Origin: a virus
Strand: one strand, 5' to 3'
Virus record (IMG/VR): IMGVR_UViG_3300028581_000214
Location: 1-25,931 of that record
Length of the DNA: 25,931 bases
Part shown: piece by piece, positions 6,880-14,689 of the stretch
Numbering within the stretch: the first letter of the stretch is position 1
Layout: the number at the start of each line of letters is the position of its first letter
Made by a program: the position numbers and the translations under genes
Notes under the pieces: generated by a model
The model's input: the letters and a program-made list of their open reading frames with translations, nothing else
Databases searched by the model: none
What the model was told of the DNA's origin: nothing

Positions 6880-8204
6880 GCGCGCTGCACGAGATGATCT
6901 ATGGGGCGGTGCGGGAGTCGGCCGAGCGTCGCAGCGAGCGCCAGCGTGACGACGAGCGGGCAATGAACGCCCTGACCCGCCAGCCGGTCGGCACGGTGGC
7001 GCCCGTGGCGATGCAGGTGGCCGACGAGCTGCCGAGCGACCCGGAGCCGATGAGCACCTACGACACCGACCTGCTGAGCCAGATCGTCGACTGGGGCGAG
7101 TTCTGGTCGCAGGACACCGACGAGGAACAGTGGATGGCCGAGCCGGTCATCGCCCTCGGCCGTGCCCACGCCATCTACGCCCCGGGTGGCACGGGCAAGA
7201 GCCTGTTCAGCCTGTGGCTCGCTGCGGCGCTCGCTACCGGGCGACAGGGCCTCGACGGTGAGCCGTTGACCCGGCGGCGGGTGCTGTACCTCGACTACGA
7301 GATGACGCACGCCGACGTGCTTGAGCGGCTGCGGTCGATGGGCTACGACGAGTCGTGCGACCTGTCGTGGCTGTCGTACGCCATCCTGCCGACGCTGCCG
7401 CCCGCTGACGCACCCGAGGGCGGCAAGGCCATCGCCCGCATGGCGCAGCTCGTCGACGCCGAGATGGTGGTGCTGGACACGTTCAGCCGGGCGGTGAGCG
7501 GCGACGAGAACGACGCCGACACGGTGCGGTCGTTCTACCGCTGGACCCTGCTGCACCTCAAGTCGGACGGCCGCACGTTCGTGCGCATCGACCACGCCGG
7601 CAAGGACGTCGAGAAGGGCCAGCGAGGCTCGTCGGCCAAGAACGACGACGTCGACGTGGTGTGGCAGATGGTCAAGGCTGACGGCGGCTTCAAGCTCACG
7701 GCCAAGAAGGCGCGCATGGGCTGGGTGGCGCCGACCATCGCACTCCAGCAGTTCGACTCGCCGAGCCTGCACTACAAGGCGGTCGGGTTCGTCGCCCCGG
7801 CGGGCACTGATCGCATCGTGGCCGACCTCGACGACCTCGGTGTGCCGGGTGACGCGACGACCCGTGCGGCCGCTCAGGCGCTCAAGTCGGCAGGCCGTGG
7901 CGCACGTATGGAGCTCGTCCGGGCGGCACAGAAACGGCGTGGCGTGGTGACGCTGGAGGGGCTGATCGGGGTCGGGACCCACCCGGGACCCACCCCCTTG
8001 GAGGGTACCCCGGGACCCACTCGGGACCCACAACCCGGAAATGCCCATCTACCAGGTACGGACCCACTGCGGGACCCACGGGACCCACCAGATTTCCCTA
8101 GTGGGTCCCGGGGTCCCCTACCTAGTGGGGACCCGGACCCAGGGCGGCATTCTGCGACGCCGCCGACCACCATCATCGACGGCGTCGAGGCGCCGCTGTG
8201 GTGA
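6876..8204 (+). CDS. RecA-fold replicative helicase / RepA-like ATPase
   Basis: GTG 6876 overlaps the prim-pol stop and has AAGGGGG upstream. Product 442 aa. Walker A is APGGTGKS (102-109), Walker B MVVLDTF with D201, followed by SGDENDA, and a sensor-like RIDHAGKD (237-244) as in RepA/DnaB-type hexameric helicases (AAA_25). Residues 330-365 look like a small helical region. From about residue 366 the protein becomes Pro/Gly/Asp-rich low complexity, because its DNA is a cluster of GGGACCCAC repeats. The role inferred is DNA unwinding at the phage origin alongside the prim-pol; the repeat-bearing tail recalls lambda O, whose gene contains the origin. Confidence 0.8.
   Translation: MSALHEMIYGAVRESAERRSERQRDDERAMNALTRQPVGTVAPVAMQVADELPSDPEPMSTYDTDLLSQIVDWGEFWSQDTDEEQWMAEPVIALGRAHAIYAPGGTGKSLFSLWLAAALATGRQGLDGEPLTRRRVLYLDYEMTHADVLERLRSMGYDESCDLSWLSYAILPTLPPADAPEGGKAIARMAQLVDAEMVVLDTFSRAVSGDENDADTVRSFYRWTLLHLKSDGRTFVRIDHAGKDVEKGQRGSSAKNDDVDVVWQMVKADGGFKLTAKKARMGWVAPTIALQQFDSPSLHYKAVGFVAPAGTDRIVADLDDLGVPGDATTRAAAQALKSAGRGARMELVRAAQKRRGVVTLEGLIGVGTHPGPTPLEGTPGPTRDPQPGNAHLPGTDPLRDPRDPPDFPSGSRGPLPSGDPDPGRHSATPPTTIIDGVEAPLW
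7974..8140. repeat. Iteron-like GGGACCCAC cluster, candidate replication origin
   Basis: Six exact GGGACCCAC copies start at 7974, 7985, 8012, 8023, 8071 and 8080, with a one-mismatch copy at 8059 (CGGACCCAC) and an inverted copy at 8101 (GTGGGTCCC). Next come GGGGTCCCC (8110-8118) and GGGGACCCGGACCC (8127-8140), which can fold back on 8103-8118 across TACCTAGT. The copies fall in all three codon frames of the helicase gene, so the DNA word, not the peptide, is conserved. Origin function is inference. Confidence 0.75.
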
Positions 8205-8383
8205 CCCCCGCCCCGTACCCCGGCGGCACCGCCTGGCGCTGCCCGAACTGCGGCTACGGCCCACACGTCTGGTCCGCCCTGCCGATGCACCGAGCGCCAC
8301 GGCATCGCTGCCAGGCCGGCGGGCGTCGGCAGTACTCGATGGTGCCTGTTGAACCCACCCCCGAAGCCAAGGAGCCGCAATGA
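8201..8383 (+). CDS. Mini zinc-finger protein, 60 aa
   Basis: GTG 8201 overlaps the helicase stop (GTGA); GTG 8198 is one codon upstream and equally possible. Possible zinc ligands are C14 and C17 (CPNC), then H22, H30, H35 and C37 in the segment ending HRC. The start bases GTGACCCCC are identical to those of the mini zinc-ribbon gene at 2403, which also directly follows a helicase gene. The last codons carry the AAGGAG ribosome-binding site of the next gene. Likely a nucleic-acid- or partner-binding accessory; function unknown. Confidence 0.6.
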   Translation: MTPAPYPGGTAWRCPNCGYGPHVWSALPMHRAPRHRCQAGGRRQYSMVPVEPTPEAKEPQ

Positions 8384-8874
8384 CCCGTACTCGCAACGAC
8401 GTCGCCCTCGAGGCGGCCAGCCTTCTCCTCGGCAACCTTGCCGCCAAGATGCCCGTCGCCATCGCCACGCTGAAGCGTGAGCTCGACATCGTCGACGGCT
8501 ACCCAGCCACGACGCTCGGCGACGGCATGTCACGATCCACCGCCGACCTCACCTCGGTCGAACGGGCCGCCGACGCCCGGTGGCGCATGTCAGGCAACCT
8601 CGACGACCTGCGCGACATGGCGACGGCGATCGTCGAGCTCGTGAACACGATGGCGACGATGACCGACCGAGCACTCGGCACCCGTGCCCCGGCGGCCGAC
8701 GTGGCTCGCTGCCGTGACCACCAGCTCGGGCGCGATGGTGCGCTCGACTGGGGCGACCCGACGTGTGAGGAGCTGCCGGTCAAGGCTGGCGTCTGTGGTG
8801 CGTGCTACCAGCGCGAGCGACGCTGGCGCATCGGTGCCGGGCTGGCCGAGCGTGACACCGCCCCGGCGGCGTGA
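8380..8874 (+). CDS. Hypothetical protein with C-terminal Cys/His cluster
   Basis: ATG 8380 overlaps the preceding TGA and follows AAGGAG by 7 bases. Product 164 aa. Residues 1-95 are mostly helical with no motif I recognise. The C-terminus has C111-x2-H114, C129 and C139-x2-C142, a likely structural zinc site, followed by a basic stretch (RERRWR). It is the last gene of the left module and ends just before a promoter-like region. A DNA-binding or regulatory role is possible but only by analogy. Confidence 0.7.
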   Translation: MTRTRNDVALEAASLLLGNLAAKMPVAIATLKRELDIVDGYPATTLGDGMSRSTADLTSVERAADARWRMSGNLDDLRDMATAIVELVNTMATMTDRALGTRAPAADVARCRDHQLGRDGALDWGDPTCEELPVKAGVCGACYQRERRWRIGAGLAERDTAPAA

Positions 8875-8899
8875 AACCTGCCCGATGACCTGCGATGAC

Positions 8900-8928
8900 T
8901 TGCAATGTGAAACCGGCGGCGCTACCCT
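8900..8928 (+). promoter_or_regulatory. Candidate promoter with overlapping palindrome
   Basis: A -35-like TTGCAA (8900-8905) and a -10-like TACCCT (8923-8928) are separated by exactly 17 bases. The -10 box lies inside the inverted repeat CTACCC-TAGG-GGGTAG, an operator-like arrangement. This is the largest gap before the packaging genes and the expected site for a late promoter. Confidence 0.45.
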
Positions 8929-8939
8929 AGGGGGTAGTT

Positions 8940-8970
8940 CAGCCGTCGTGACCCTTGGGTCCGGCGGCTG
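8940..8970 (+). promoter_or_regulatory. Leader hairpin upstream of the HNH/packaging operon
   Basis: CAGCCG (8940-8945) pairs with CGGCTG (8965-8970), and inside it GACCC (8950-8954) pairs with GGGTC (8957-8961) across TT, leaving an internal loop. It would lie just downstream of the predicted transcription start. It could attenuate transcription, protect the transcript or be a protein-binding site. Confidence 0.4.
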
Positions 8971-9005
8971 TTGCCGTTCCGGGGGTCGGTGAAAGGCGTG
9001 TGCCC

Positions 9006-9290
9006 GTGACCGGGCGCAAAGCGCACTACGCCGGGAGCTACCAGACTCGAGCCGCGGCCGTTCGGGACCGGGCCAACCGTGACCCGTTCACACGCTGTTG
9101 GCGATGCGGGCTCACGCTCTCGGAACATGAGCCACACAAGAACGGCAAGCGCCCGGTATGGACGGCTGGCCACGTTCGGGATACTGACCCCGGCTCGCCG
9201 CTACTGCCCGAGGCGAGCACGTGCAACTACGTAGCCGGCGCTACCTACGGGCAACGCACACGGCGACAGGGCACTACGCGGCACTGGTGA
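9006..9290 (+). CDS. HNH endonuclease (packaging-associated)
   Basis: GTG 9006 is chosen because GAAAGG (8991-8996) is 9 bases upstream; GTG 9000 is too close. Product 94 aa. Zinc knuckle C31-x2-C34, then AGHV with H56 (first HNH His), and C73-N74 in TCNYVAGA (the Asn motif): the compact HNH layout found beside terminases in actinophages. In HK97-like phages the neighbouring HNH protein works with the large terminase to cut cos DNA. Here it lies 136 bases upstream of the terminase pair and is the first gene in the right-module DNA style. Confidence 0.8.
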   Translation: MTGRKAHYAGSYQTRAAAVRDRANRDPFTRCWRCGLTLSEHEPHKNGKRPVWTAGHVRDTDPGSPLLPEASTCNYVAGATYGQRTRRQGTTRHW

Positions 9291-9308
9291 ACGGCTCAAC
9301 GCTCATCG

Positions 9309-9328
9309 GGATATCCATATCCGCGGAT
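9309..9328. promoter_or_regulatory. Adjacent palindromes GGATATCC and ATCCGCGGAT (candidate cos or terminase site)
   Basis: Two perfect palindromes, 8 and 10 bp, are separated by two bases in the 136-base gap (9291-9426) between the HNH and small terminase genes. That is the position where cos sites lie in many HNH-encoding phages. The rest of the gap holds a GGGAAC/GTTCCC inverted pair (9350-9355, 9383-9388) and a short hairpin. Function is by position only. Confidence 0.3.
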
Positions 9329-9390
9329 TCGTTCGTTTCTTAGGAACTAGGGAACGGCTCTAGCCTCTCTGCCCTGCTTTCGGTTCCCCT

Positions 9391-9407
9391 CCCCGGTACG
9401 ACCGGGG
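9391..9407 (+). terminator. 7-bp GC hairpin before the small terminase gene
   Basis: CCCCGGT pairs with ACCGGGG across ACG, followed by GCTAGCTAGG and no T-tract. It may be a weak terminator or part of a packaging-initiation region. Evidence is structural only. Confidence 0.3.
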
Positions 9408-9426
9408 GCTAGCTAGGCGGTCTGAC

Positions 9427-9648
9427 GTGCTCGAAGACATTAAGTCTGGCGACCATCGTAAAGCGCTAACGGCGTTGCGTGACGTGCTTGCCGATCATCT
9501 TGCGATTGCCGAACCGAGCGTGTCCGCACAGATCGCGGGCCGATTGCAAGCGGTACTCAATGACCTAGCCGCATTGCCGGCCGAGGCGTCAGCGCTCTCA
9601 ACGGCTGACCAGTTGCGAGCCCGTCGCGACAAGCGCCGCAGCGCATGA
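9427..9648 (+). CDS. Terminase small subunit-like protein
   Basis: GTG 9427 follows TAGGCGG. Product 73 aa, mostly helical, with the pattern LEDIKSGDHRKALTALRDVLA...L...DQLRARRDKRR. It resembles the short proteins found directly upstream of large terminase in many actinophages and usually called small terminase; they bind the packaging start site. It overlaps the large subunit gene (ATGA). Assignment rests mainly on position and this helical pattern; it is shorter than classical TerS proteins. Confidence 0.6.
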   Translation: MLEDIKSGDHRKALTALRDVLADHLAIAEPSVSAQIAGRLQAVLNDLAALPAEASALSTADQLRARRDKRRSA

Positions 9649-11096
9649 GGACCGGCGCGCAGGTTCCGCGCCTCTCGTTCGTTCCCGAGTACGTGAGCAA
9701 CCACGCCGCTGACGACGTAATCGAAATGGCGCGCGTTGCCGGAATGCCACTTGACCCGTGGCAGGAATGGGTGGCGCGCAATTCGCTAGGCGAGCTTGAC
9801 GATGAACGTTGGGCGGCGTTCGAGGCTGCGCTCATCGTCCCGCGCCAGTGCGGCAAATCGGCACTGATTCAAGCGCTCATCATGGCGGCGCTCATCGTGT
9901 GGCGCGAACAGACCGTGATCTACTCGGCGCACTTGTTCGCCACGGCGCAGGAAACGTTTATGCGCTTGCGTGCGCTGTTCGAGAACAGCGAATTTGCCGA
10001 CGAGGTTGCGAAGGTCTACACGGCGAACGGCAAAGAGTCCATCATCCTCAAGAACGGTTGTCGCGTAAAGTTCATGGCGCGCAGCCGTGGCGGTGGTCGC
10101 GGTTTCTCGGGTGACCGCATCATCTTTGATGAGGCTTACGACCTGTCGCCGCAGAGCATCGGCGCAATGGTGCCCACGCTCGCGGCGCGCTCGATGCGCG
10201 GCGAGAGCAATCCGCAAATTTGGTATGCGTCATCCGCGCCACACGTGGATTCCGTCGTGTTGCACGCAATCCGCAAGCGGGCACAGACCGAGACTCCCGG
10301 CCGGCTGTTCTTTGCGGAATGGTCCGCGCCGGCCGACGTTGACCCCGACGACGTAGACGCGTGGTACCAGGCAAACCCGGCGCTCGGGATTCGCATTGCC
10401 GAGGATTTCGTACGCGACGAACGCGCCGCGCTCATGCATTCGCCGCATGAGTTCCTACGCGAACGGCTCGGCGTGCCCGATGAACCGCCGAGCGTTGACG
10501 GGCCCGAGCCGAAACTAGACCCGGCGCTCTGGCAAGCGACCGTGACCGCGGACCGGCTTGAGCCCGAGCCGGGCGCTTGCGTGTTCGCTTTCGACATTCA
10601 CCGCGATTGGTGCTCCGTCGCTATCGGCATGGGCACGCTCGGCGCGCCCTACGTTGAGATAACGGACTACCGGACGGGCGACGGTTGGCTACCCAATCGC
10701 ATCGTTGAGCTAGTGATGAAATACCGGCCCGCGGCTATCGGGCTTGACGGCGCGAGCGGCGCAGCGGTTGCCGTGCTCGGCGTCATCCGCGAACGGCTCG
10801 AAGACAACGGCCTAGACCCTGACATGGTTAGGCCGCTCACGACCACGGCCTACCGAGCTGCGTGTGGCGGTTTCGCTCGGTCGGTCGCTGACGGCTCGCT
10901 ACGTCGGCCGCTGGTCAACCCTGACCAGCTCAAGCTAGCCGGGCTCAAGGCAAGTGAGCGCATCGTTGGCGACTCATGGCTATGGGATAGGCGCGCCGCA
11001 ACCGTGACGCTCTCGCCGTTGATCGCGGCGACCGTGGCGCGGTCGCTACTGAGTGACAAACAGCAAGCTGAGCCCGAACCGTTCTACGTGTACTGA
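9645..11096 (+). CDS. terL: Terminase large subunit
   Basis: ATG 9645 overlaps the small subunit stop. Product 483 aa. The packaging ATPase has Walker A VPRQCGKS (65-72) and Walker B IIFDEAY (D162, catalytic E163). The C-terminal nuclease has the first metal Asp in FAFDIHRD (D317) and a second in IGLDG (D368); further acidic residues lie near 450. It pumps DNA into the prohead and cuts the concatemer, acting at the portal with the HNH protein and small subunit. Length is typical for this family. Confidence 0.93.
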   Translation: MRTGAQVPRLSFVPEYVSNHAADDVIEMARVAGMPLDPWQEWVARNSLGELDDERWAAFEAALIVPRQCGKSALIQALIMAALIVWREQTVIYSAHLFATAQETFMRLRALFENSEFADEVAKVYTANGKESIILKNGCRVKFMARSRGGGRGFSGDRIIFDEAYDLSPQSIGAMVPTLAARSMRGESNPQIWYASSAPHVDSVVLHAIRKRAQTETPGRLFFAEWSAPADVDPDDVDAWYQANPALGIRIAEDFVRDERAALMHSPHEFLRERLGVPDEPPSVDGPEPKLDPALWQATVTADRLEPEPGACVFAFDIHRDWCSVAIGMGTLGAPYVEITDYRTGDGWLPNRIVELVMKYRPAAIGLDGASGAAVAVLGVIRERLEDNGLDPDMVRPLTTTAYRAACGGFARSVADGSLRRPLVNPDQLKLAGLKASERIVGDSWLWDRRAATVTLSPLIAATVARSLLSDKQQAEPEPFYVY

Positions 11097-11110
11097 TTGG
11101 AGGGCCGACG

Positions 11111-11263
11111 ATGAACAACCGTGCGCGCTCTGCCATCACCACGGCGCTTGATCTTTCGGGCGCTGCGCTCATCGTGGCGGCGTTCTCGTCGGTCGCTACG
11201 GCGCTCGGCATGTTCGCCGCGGGCGTGCTTGCGCTGGTCGGCTCATGGCGGCTCACGCGGTGA
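11111..11263 (+). CDS. Small hydrophobic membrane protein, 50 aa
   Basis: ATG 11111 is preceded by TTGGAGGG. The 50 aa product has a short basic N-terminus (NNRAR), then a near-continuous hydrophobic stretch (residues 12-45) with a Ser/Thr break that could make one long or two short membrane helices, and a basic end (WRLTR). Its stop overlaps the portal start region. Small membrane proteins between terminase and portal occur in other actinophages; their role is unknown. Confidence 0.6.
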   Translation: MNNRARSAITTALDLSGAALIVAAFSSVATALGMFAAGVLALVGSWRLTR

Positions 11264-12474
11264 GCCTGTTCTTTCGGGCCGAGCGGCGCAGTGATTCGGC
11301 CGACCTAATCGCACGCGACCCGCGCAGCCGCGGGCGCAGCACAAGCGCCGGCGTGTTCGTTGACGAGGCCGCATCGTTGCGGCATTCGGCCGTGTGGGCA
11401 TCGTTGAGCGCTATTGCCGAGGCCGTGCAGCAGTTGCCGCTAGATGAGGTACGCGCCAACGCTGACGGAACCACGGTTCGCCGGCGACCCCCGGCCGTGT
11501 TCTACCAGCCGACACCTGACCTGCCGTGGGAGACATGGATTTGGCAACAGGCGTGGGCGCTCGCTGCGTCGGGCCGTTGTTACGCGCTGGTCACGTCGGT
11601 TGACGCCGGCGGTTGGCCGCGCACGCTGGTGCCCGTGGGCTCGAGCGACGTGGTTTGGAAGATGAACCGGCTTACCGGCGCGTGGGATATCACGGTAGGC
11701 GGCTCGGCCGAACAGCTTTGGCCGCTCGGCCGGCTCTGGCATTGCCCGTTGTACGTCACTGATTCCGCGCCGTGGGGAATGTCGCCCATTGCGCACCACG
11801 CCGAAAGCATCGGCGTCGGGCTCGCGGCGCAGCGGTTCGGCGCACAGTTCTTTGGTGATGGCGGTCACCCGACCATGACCGTGACGACCGAGCGCGACCC
11901 CGGCGACGCCGGCGCTAAGGCGCTCAAGGCAAAGATCATGGGCGTTCTTGCGGGCAACCGTGAACCGCTCATCGTCCCGGCCGGCGTCAAGCTCGACCGC
12001 TGGCAAGTAGCGCCCGACGAATCACAGTTCCTAGACACAATGCGTTATTCCGGTGAGGACGTTGCCCGTATTCTCGGCGTCCCGCCGGGCAAGATCGGGC
12101 TAGCCGTCAGCGGGCAGAACGTCACGTACACGAACGCTGACACGGCCAATGCCGATTGGCGCGTTAGCGGGCTCTCCCGGTACATCGTCCCGCTTGAGGC
12201 GAATCTTTCGCGGCTGGTGCCCGAAGGCGCTACGCGCACGCTGCGTTTCAATTTCGACGGGTTCCTACGTTCGGACCTTGCCGCGCGTTCGGCGTTCTAT
12301 AAGACCGCGGCCGACATTGGCGACGTTGCCGGAACGCCGTTGCTGACGGTTAACGAAATGCGTAACGCCGAGGGCTTGCCGCCCATTGACGGCGGCGACA
12401 CGTTCGCACGGCGCGGAATGCCGCAGCCCGTGCAATCACGCGAAAGGTCTACCGATGCCAACGTTTCTTCCTGA
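11260..12474 (+). CDS. HK97-type portal protein
   Basis: GTG 11260 is chosen because it makes a GTGA overlap with the membrane-protein stop; in-frame ATG 11245 is possible and adds five residues. Product about 404 aa. HK97/SPP1-type portal patterns include the early SLRHSAVWASLSAIAEAV helix, PWETWIWQQAWALAASGRCYAL, WGMSPIAHHAESI and DTMRYSGEDVARILGVPPGKIG, with the LTVNEMRNAEGLPPIDGGD segment near the end. It forms the dodecameric ring through which DNA enters and to which connectors attach. It overlaps the protease gene by 20 bases. Confidence 0.9.
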   Translation: MSLFFRAERRSDSADLIARDPRSRGRSTSAGVFVDEAASLRHSAVWASLSAIAEAVQQLPLDEVRANADGTTVRRRPPAVFYQPTPDLPWETWIWQQAWALAASGRCYALVTSVDAGGWPRTLVPVGSSDVVWKMNRLTGAWDITVGGSAEQLWPLGRLWHCPLYVTDSAPWGMSPIAHHAESIGVGLAAQRFGAQFFGDGGHPTMTVTTERDPGDAGAKALKAKIMGVLAGNREPLIVPAGVKLDRWQVAPDESQFLDTMRYSGEDVARILGVPPGKIGLAVSGQNVTYTNADTANADWRVSGLSRYIVPLEANLSRLVPEGATRTLRFNFDGFLRSDLAARSAFYKTAADIGDVAGTPLLTVNEMRNAEGLPPIDGGDTFARRGMPQPVQSRERSTDANVSS

Positions 12475-13126
12475 CGAGGTTCGGGCCCGGCTCGGGCTTG
12501 ACGATGACGGGCTTATCGCTGCGCAGATTGCCGACCGGCGCGCCCGGCTCGGCATGGTCGATACCCGAGCGCAGCGGCTTGAGGTCCGCGCCGACGATGA
12601 CGGCACGCGCAGCCTGACCGGCTACGCAACGACGTGGGACACGTTCTATGACGTGGCCGGCGGCGCGCCGTATGGTTGGTCGGAAACCATCGTGCGCGGC
12701 GCAGCCACAAAGAGCCTTGCCGAACGTGACGATGTGCGATTCCTCATCAATCACGACGGCTTGCCGCAAGCTCGAGCACGTGGGCTCGCCGTTGACACGA
12801 TGACCCTGACGCCCGATGAGCTTGGGCTACGTGTCGATATCCCGAGCCTTGATGAGCGCAACTCGCGCGTGGTTGAGCTACTGAGCGCCATTGACCGCGG
12901 CGACGTTGACCAAATGTCATTCGCGTTCTACGTGGTGCGCCAGGAATGGAACGCCGAATACACAGAGCGCCGCGTTCTCGAATTGCGGCTCGTTGACGTG
13001 AGCGCCGTTACCTACCCGGCCAATAGCGCCACGATCATTGCCGCTCGAGCGGCACACGTTCCGCAGGGCACGGCCCGTAGCGGTTTCCCGCTCTCGCTCG
13101 CGCTCGCGCAGGCGTCGTCTCTCTAG
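12455..13126 (+). CDS. HK97-family prohead protease
   Basis: ATG 12455 has GAAAGG 8 bases upstream inside the end of the portal gene. Product 223 aa. Catalytic-motif candidates: H100 in RFLINHDG, S155 in DQMSFAF, and the LVDVSAVTYPAN segment near 185-196 typical of HK97 gp4-type serine proteases. The chymotrypsin-unrelated herpes-protease fold is expected. It would cleave the capsid protein N-terminal delta domain during head maturation; the next gene encodes that substrate. Confidence 0.88.
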   Translation: MPTFLPDEVRARLGLDDDGLIAAQIADRRARLGMVDTRAQRLEVRADDDGTRSLTGYATTWDTFYDVAGGAPYGWSETIVRGAATKSLAERDDVRFLINHDGLPQARARGLAVDTMTLTPDELGLRVDIPSLDERNSRVVELLSAIDRGDVDQMSFAFYVVRQEWNAEYTERRVLELRLVDVSAVTYPANSATIIAARAAHVPQGTARSGFPLSLALAQASSL

Positions 13127-13286
13127 CCGTCGCTCCCGGCCGCACACGCGGCCACAACCGGCAACACGCCGGGCAACACGCCGCGCCACGCGCCGACCGC
13201 CCACGCGGTCACCCGTCGCGCACCTGTTGCCCACCTGAACGCCGATCCCAACAGATCACCCGTTCTCAACAGGAGTGCTACCCATC
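13127..13286 (+). other. Protease-capsid spacer with small repeats
   Basis: This 160-base gap holds a 6-bp hairpin (GGCCGC-ACAC-GCGGCC, 13138-13153), a tandem pair of GGCAACACGCC (13160-13170, 13172-13182), a direct repeat of CAACAG, and AGGAG 11 bases before the capsid ATG. No convincing gene was seen: the overlapping Arg-rich frame looks like a shadow. It may be a regulatory leader that raises capsid expression. Confidence 0.45.
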
Positions 13287-14669
13287 ATGGATTTTCTTAC
13301 CCAGTTGCGCGCCCGGCTTGCCGAGCGCATCAATGACCGCGCGGCCGCTAAGGCTGAGCTTGACGCCGTGCTCATCGCGCCGACCAATGAGGCTCGCGAC
13401 CTGAGCGACGCCGAGAGCGCCGCATTCGCTGAGGCTCGCGGCAAGGTCACCGCGGCTGATGCCGAGATTGACACGCTGACCGCTCGCGTTGCCGAGCTCG
13501 AGAAGATCGAGGCTCGCCGGCATGAGGTCGCCGCGGCTCTGCCGGCCGGCGTCAGTGCCCGCGTGGGCTCCGAGCCGCGCACGTACTCGCGTCACGCAGA
13601 GCGCATGGAGGGCCGTTCGTTCATCGCTGACGTGATTGCCCGCAAGGGCGGCGATTTCGACGCAGCGCAGCGGCTCGCCCGGCACATGCAGGAGGAGCGC
13701 GCCGAGCGTGGCGCGCTGCTCGAGGCTCGCGCCGTGGGAACCGCGGCATTCGCCGGGCTCGTGGTCCCGCAGTACCTGACCGATTTGGTTGCGCCGCTTG
13801 CCCGCGCCGGCCGTCCGCTTGCGGACATTTGCGCCATCAAGGAGCTTCCCGCTACCGGGATGGACGTGAACATTTCGCGTATCACCACGGGCACCAGTGC
13901 AGCCGTGCAGGCCACGCAGAACAGCGCGGCCAGCGAAACCGACATGGATGACACGTTGCTCACGGTCCCGATTGTCACGATTTCGGGCCAGCAGGTGATT
14001 TCGCGCCAGGCCATCGAGCGTGGCACGGGCGTCGATACGCAGGTTGTGGGCGATCTTGTCCGCGCCTATCACACGTCGCTCGATAACCAGCTTCTCAACG
14101 GCTCGGGCGCGAGCGGTCAGCATCAGGGTTTGACCACCCTGGCCGGCGCGGTTGCCGTCACGTTCACCAACGCAAGCCCGACCGTGGCGCTTGCGTGGCC
14201 AACCCTGTTCAACCTTGTGCAGCAGGTTCAGAGCGGCGTGTTCGCCGGCGTCACCCACTGGGTCATGCACCCGCGGCGCTTTTGGTGGTTCGCCTCCAAC
14301 GTCGGCACGAACTTTCCGTTTGTGCAGCTTGCGGGATCGGCCCCGCAGGTCGGCGGCTCGGTCAGCGGCACCCAGTACGGGCAGGGCGTCAGCGGCATTC
14401 TTGCCGGTATCCCCGTCATCGTTGACGCCAACGTGACCACCACGGCGAGCACTAACCAGGACGTGATTTACGGCGTGACCGCGCCCGAGCTTCACCTTTG
14501 GGAGGACGCCAACGCGCCGCTCTACATCCGCGCCGACGACGGCCCGGCGCTTGCGTCGCTCGGCGTCAATGTCGTGGTCTACGGCTACTCGGCATTCACG
14601 GCCGGCCGCTACCCCGCCGCTCACGGCCGCATCAGCGGAAGCGGCTTGGCAACGCCGGCGTTCGTCTGA
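13287..14669 (+). CDS. Major capsid protein, HK97 fold
   Basis: ATG 13287 follows AGGAG (13271-13275). Product 460 aa. Residues 1-75 are a charged coiled coil (delta/scaffold domain), then a linker and the HK97-fold core starting near AVGTAAFAGLVVPQYL. Core features include LADICAIKELPATGMDVNISRI, the DTQVVGDLVRAYHTSLDNQLLNG spine-helix area and THWVMHPRRFWWF in the P-domain. The upstream protease presumably removes the delta domain. A strong hairpin follows the gene, consistent with high separate expression. Confidence 0.92.
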   Translation: MDFLTQLRARLAERINDRAAAKAELDAVLIAPTNEARDLSDAESAAFAEARGKVTAADAEIDTLTARVAELEKIEARRHEVAAALPAGVSARVGSEPRTYSRHAERMEGRSFIADVIARKGGDFDAAQRLARHMQEERAERGALLEARAVGTAAFAGLVVPQYLTDLVAPLARAGRPLADICAIKELPATGMDVNISRITTGTSAAVQATQNSAASETDMDDTLLTVPIVTISGQQVISRQAIERGTGVDTQVVGDLVRAYHTSLDNQLLNGSGASGQHQGLTTLAGAVAVTFTNASPTVALAWPTLFNLVQQVQSGVFAGVTHWVMHPRRFWWFASNVGTNFPFVQLAGSAPQVGGSVSGTQYGQGVSGILAGIPVIVDANVTTTASTNQDVIYGVTAPELHLWEDANAPLYIRADDGPALASLGVNVVVYGYSAFTAGRYPAAHGRISGSGLATPAFV

Positions 14670-14689
14670 CCGAACGCGGTCAGTAGTTC

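Noticed and set aside
6720-8048. Minus-strand open frame of 442 codons opposite the helicase
   Set aside because: Antisense shadow of a motif-confirmed ATPase; the translation is His/Arg/Val-rich without domain features.
9338-9366. Possible promoter before the small terminase (TAGCCT as -10)
   Set aside because: No acceptable -35 at 16-18 bases, and the HNH and terminase genes can be served by the upstream candidate promoter.
13038-13238. Arg-rich + strand frame over the protease end and spacer
   Set aside because: Composition (RSRSRSRRRR, RRATRRATRR) is that of an out-of-frame reading of GC-rich DNA; no suitable ribosome-binding site.
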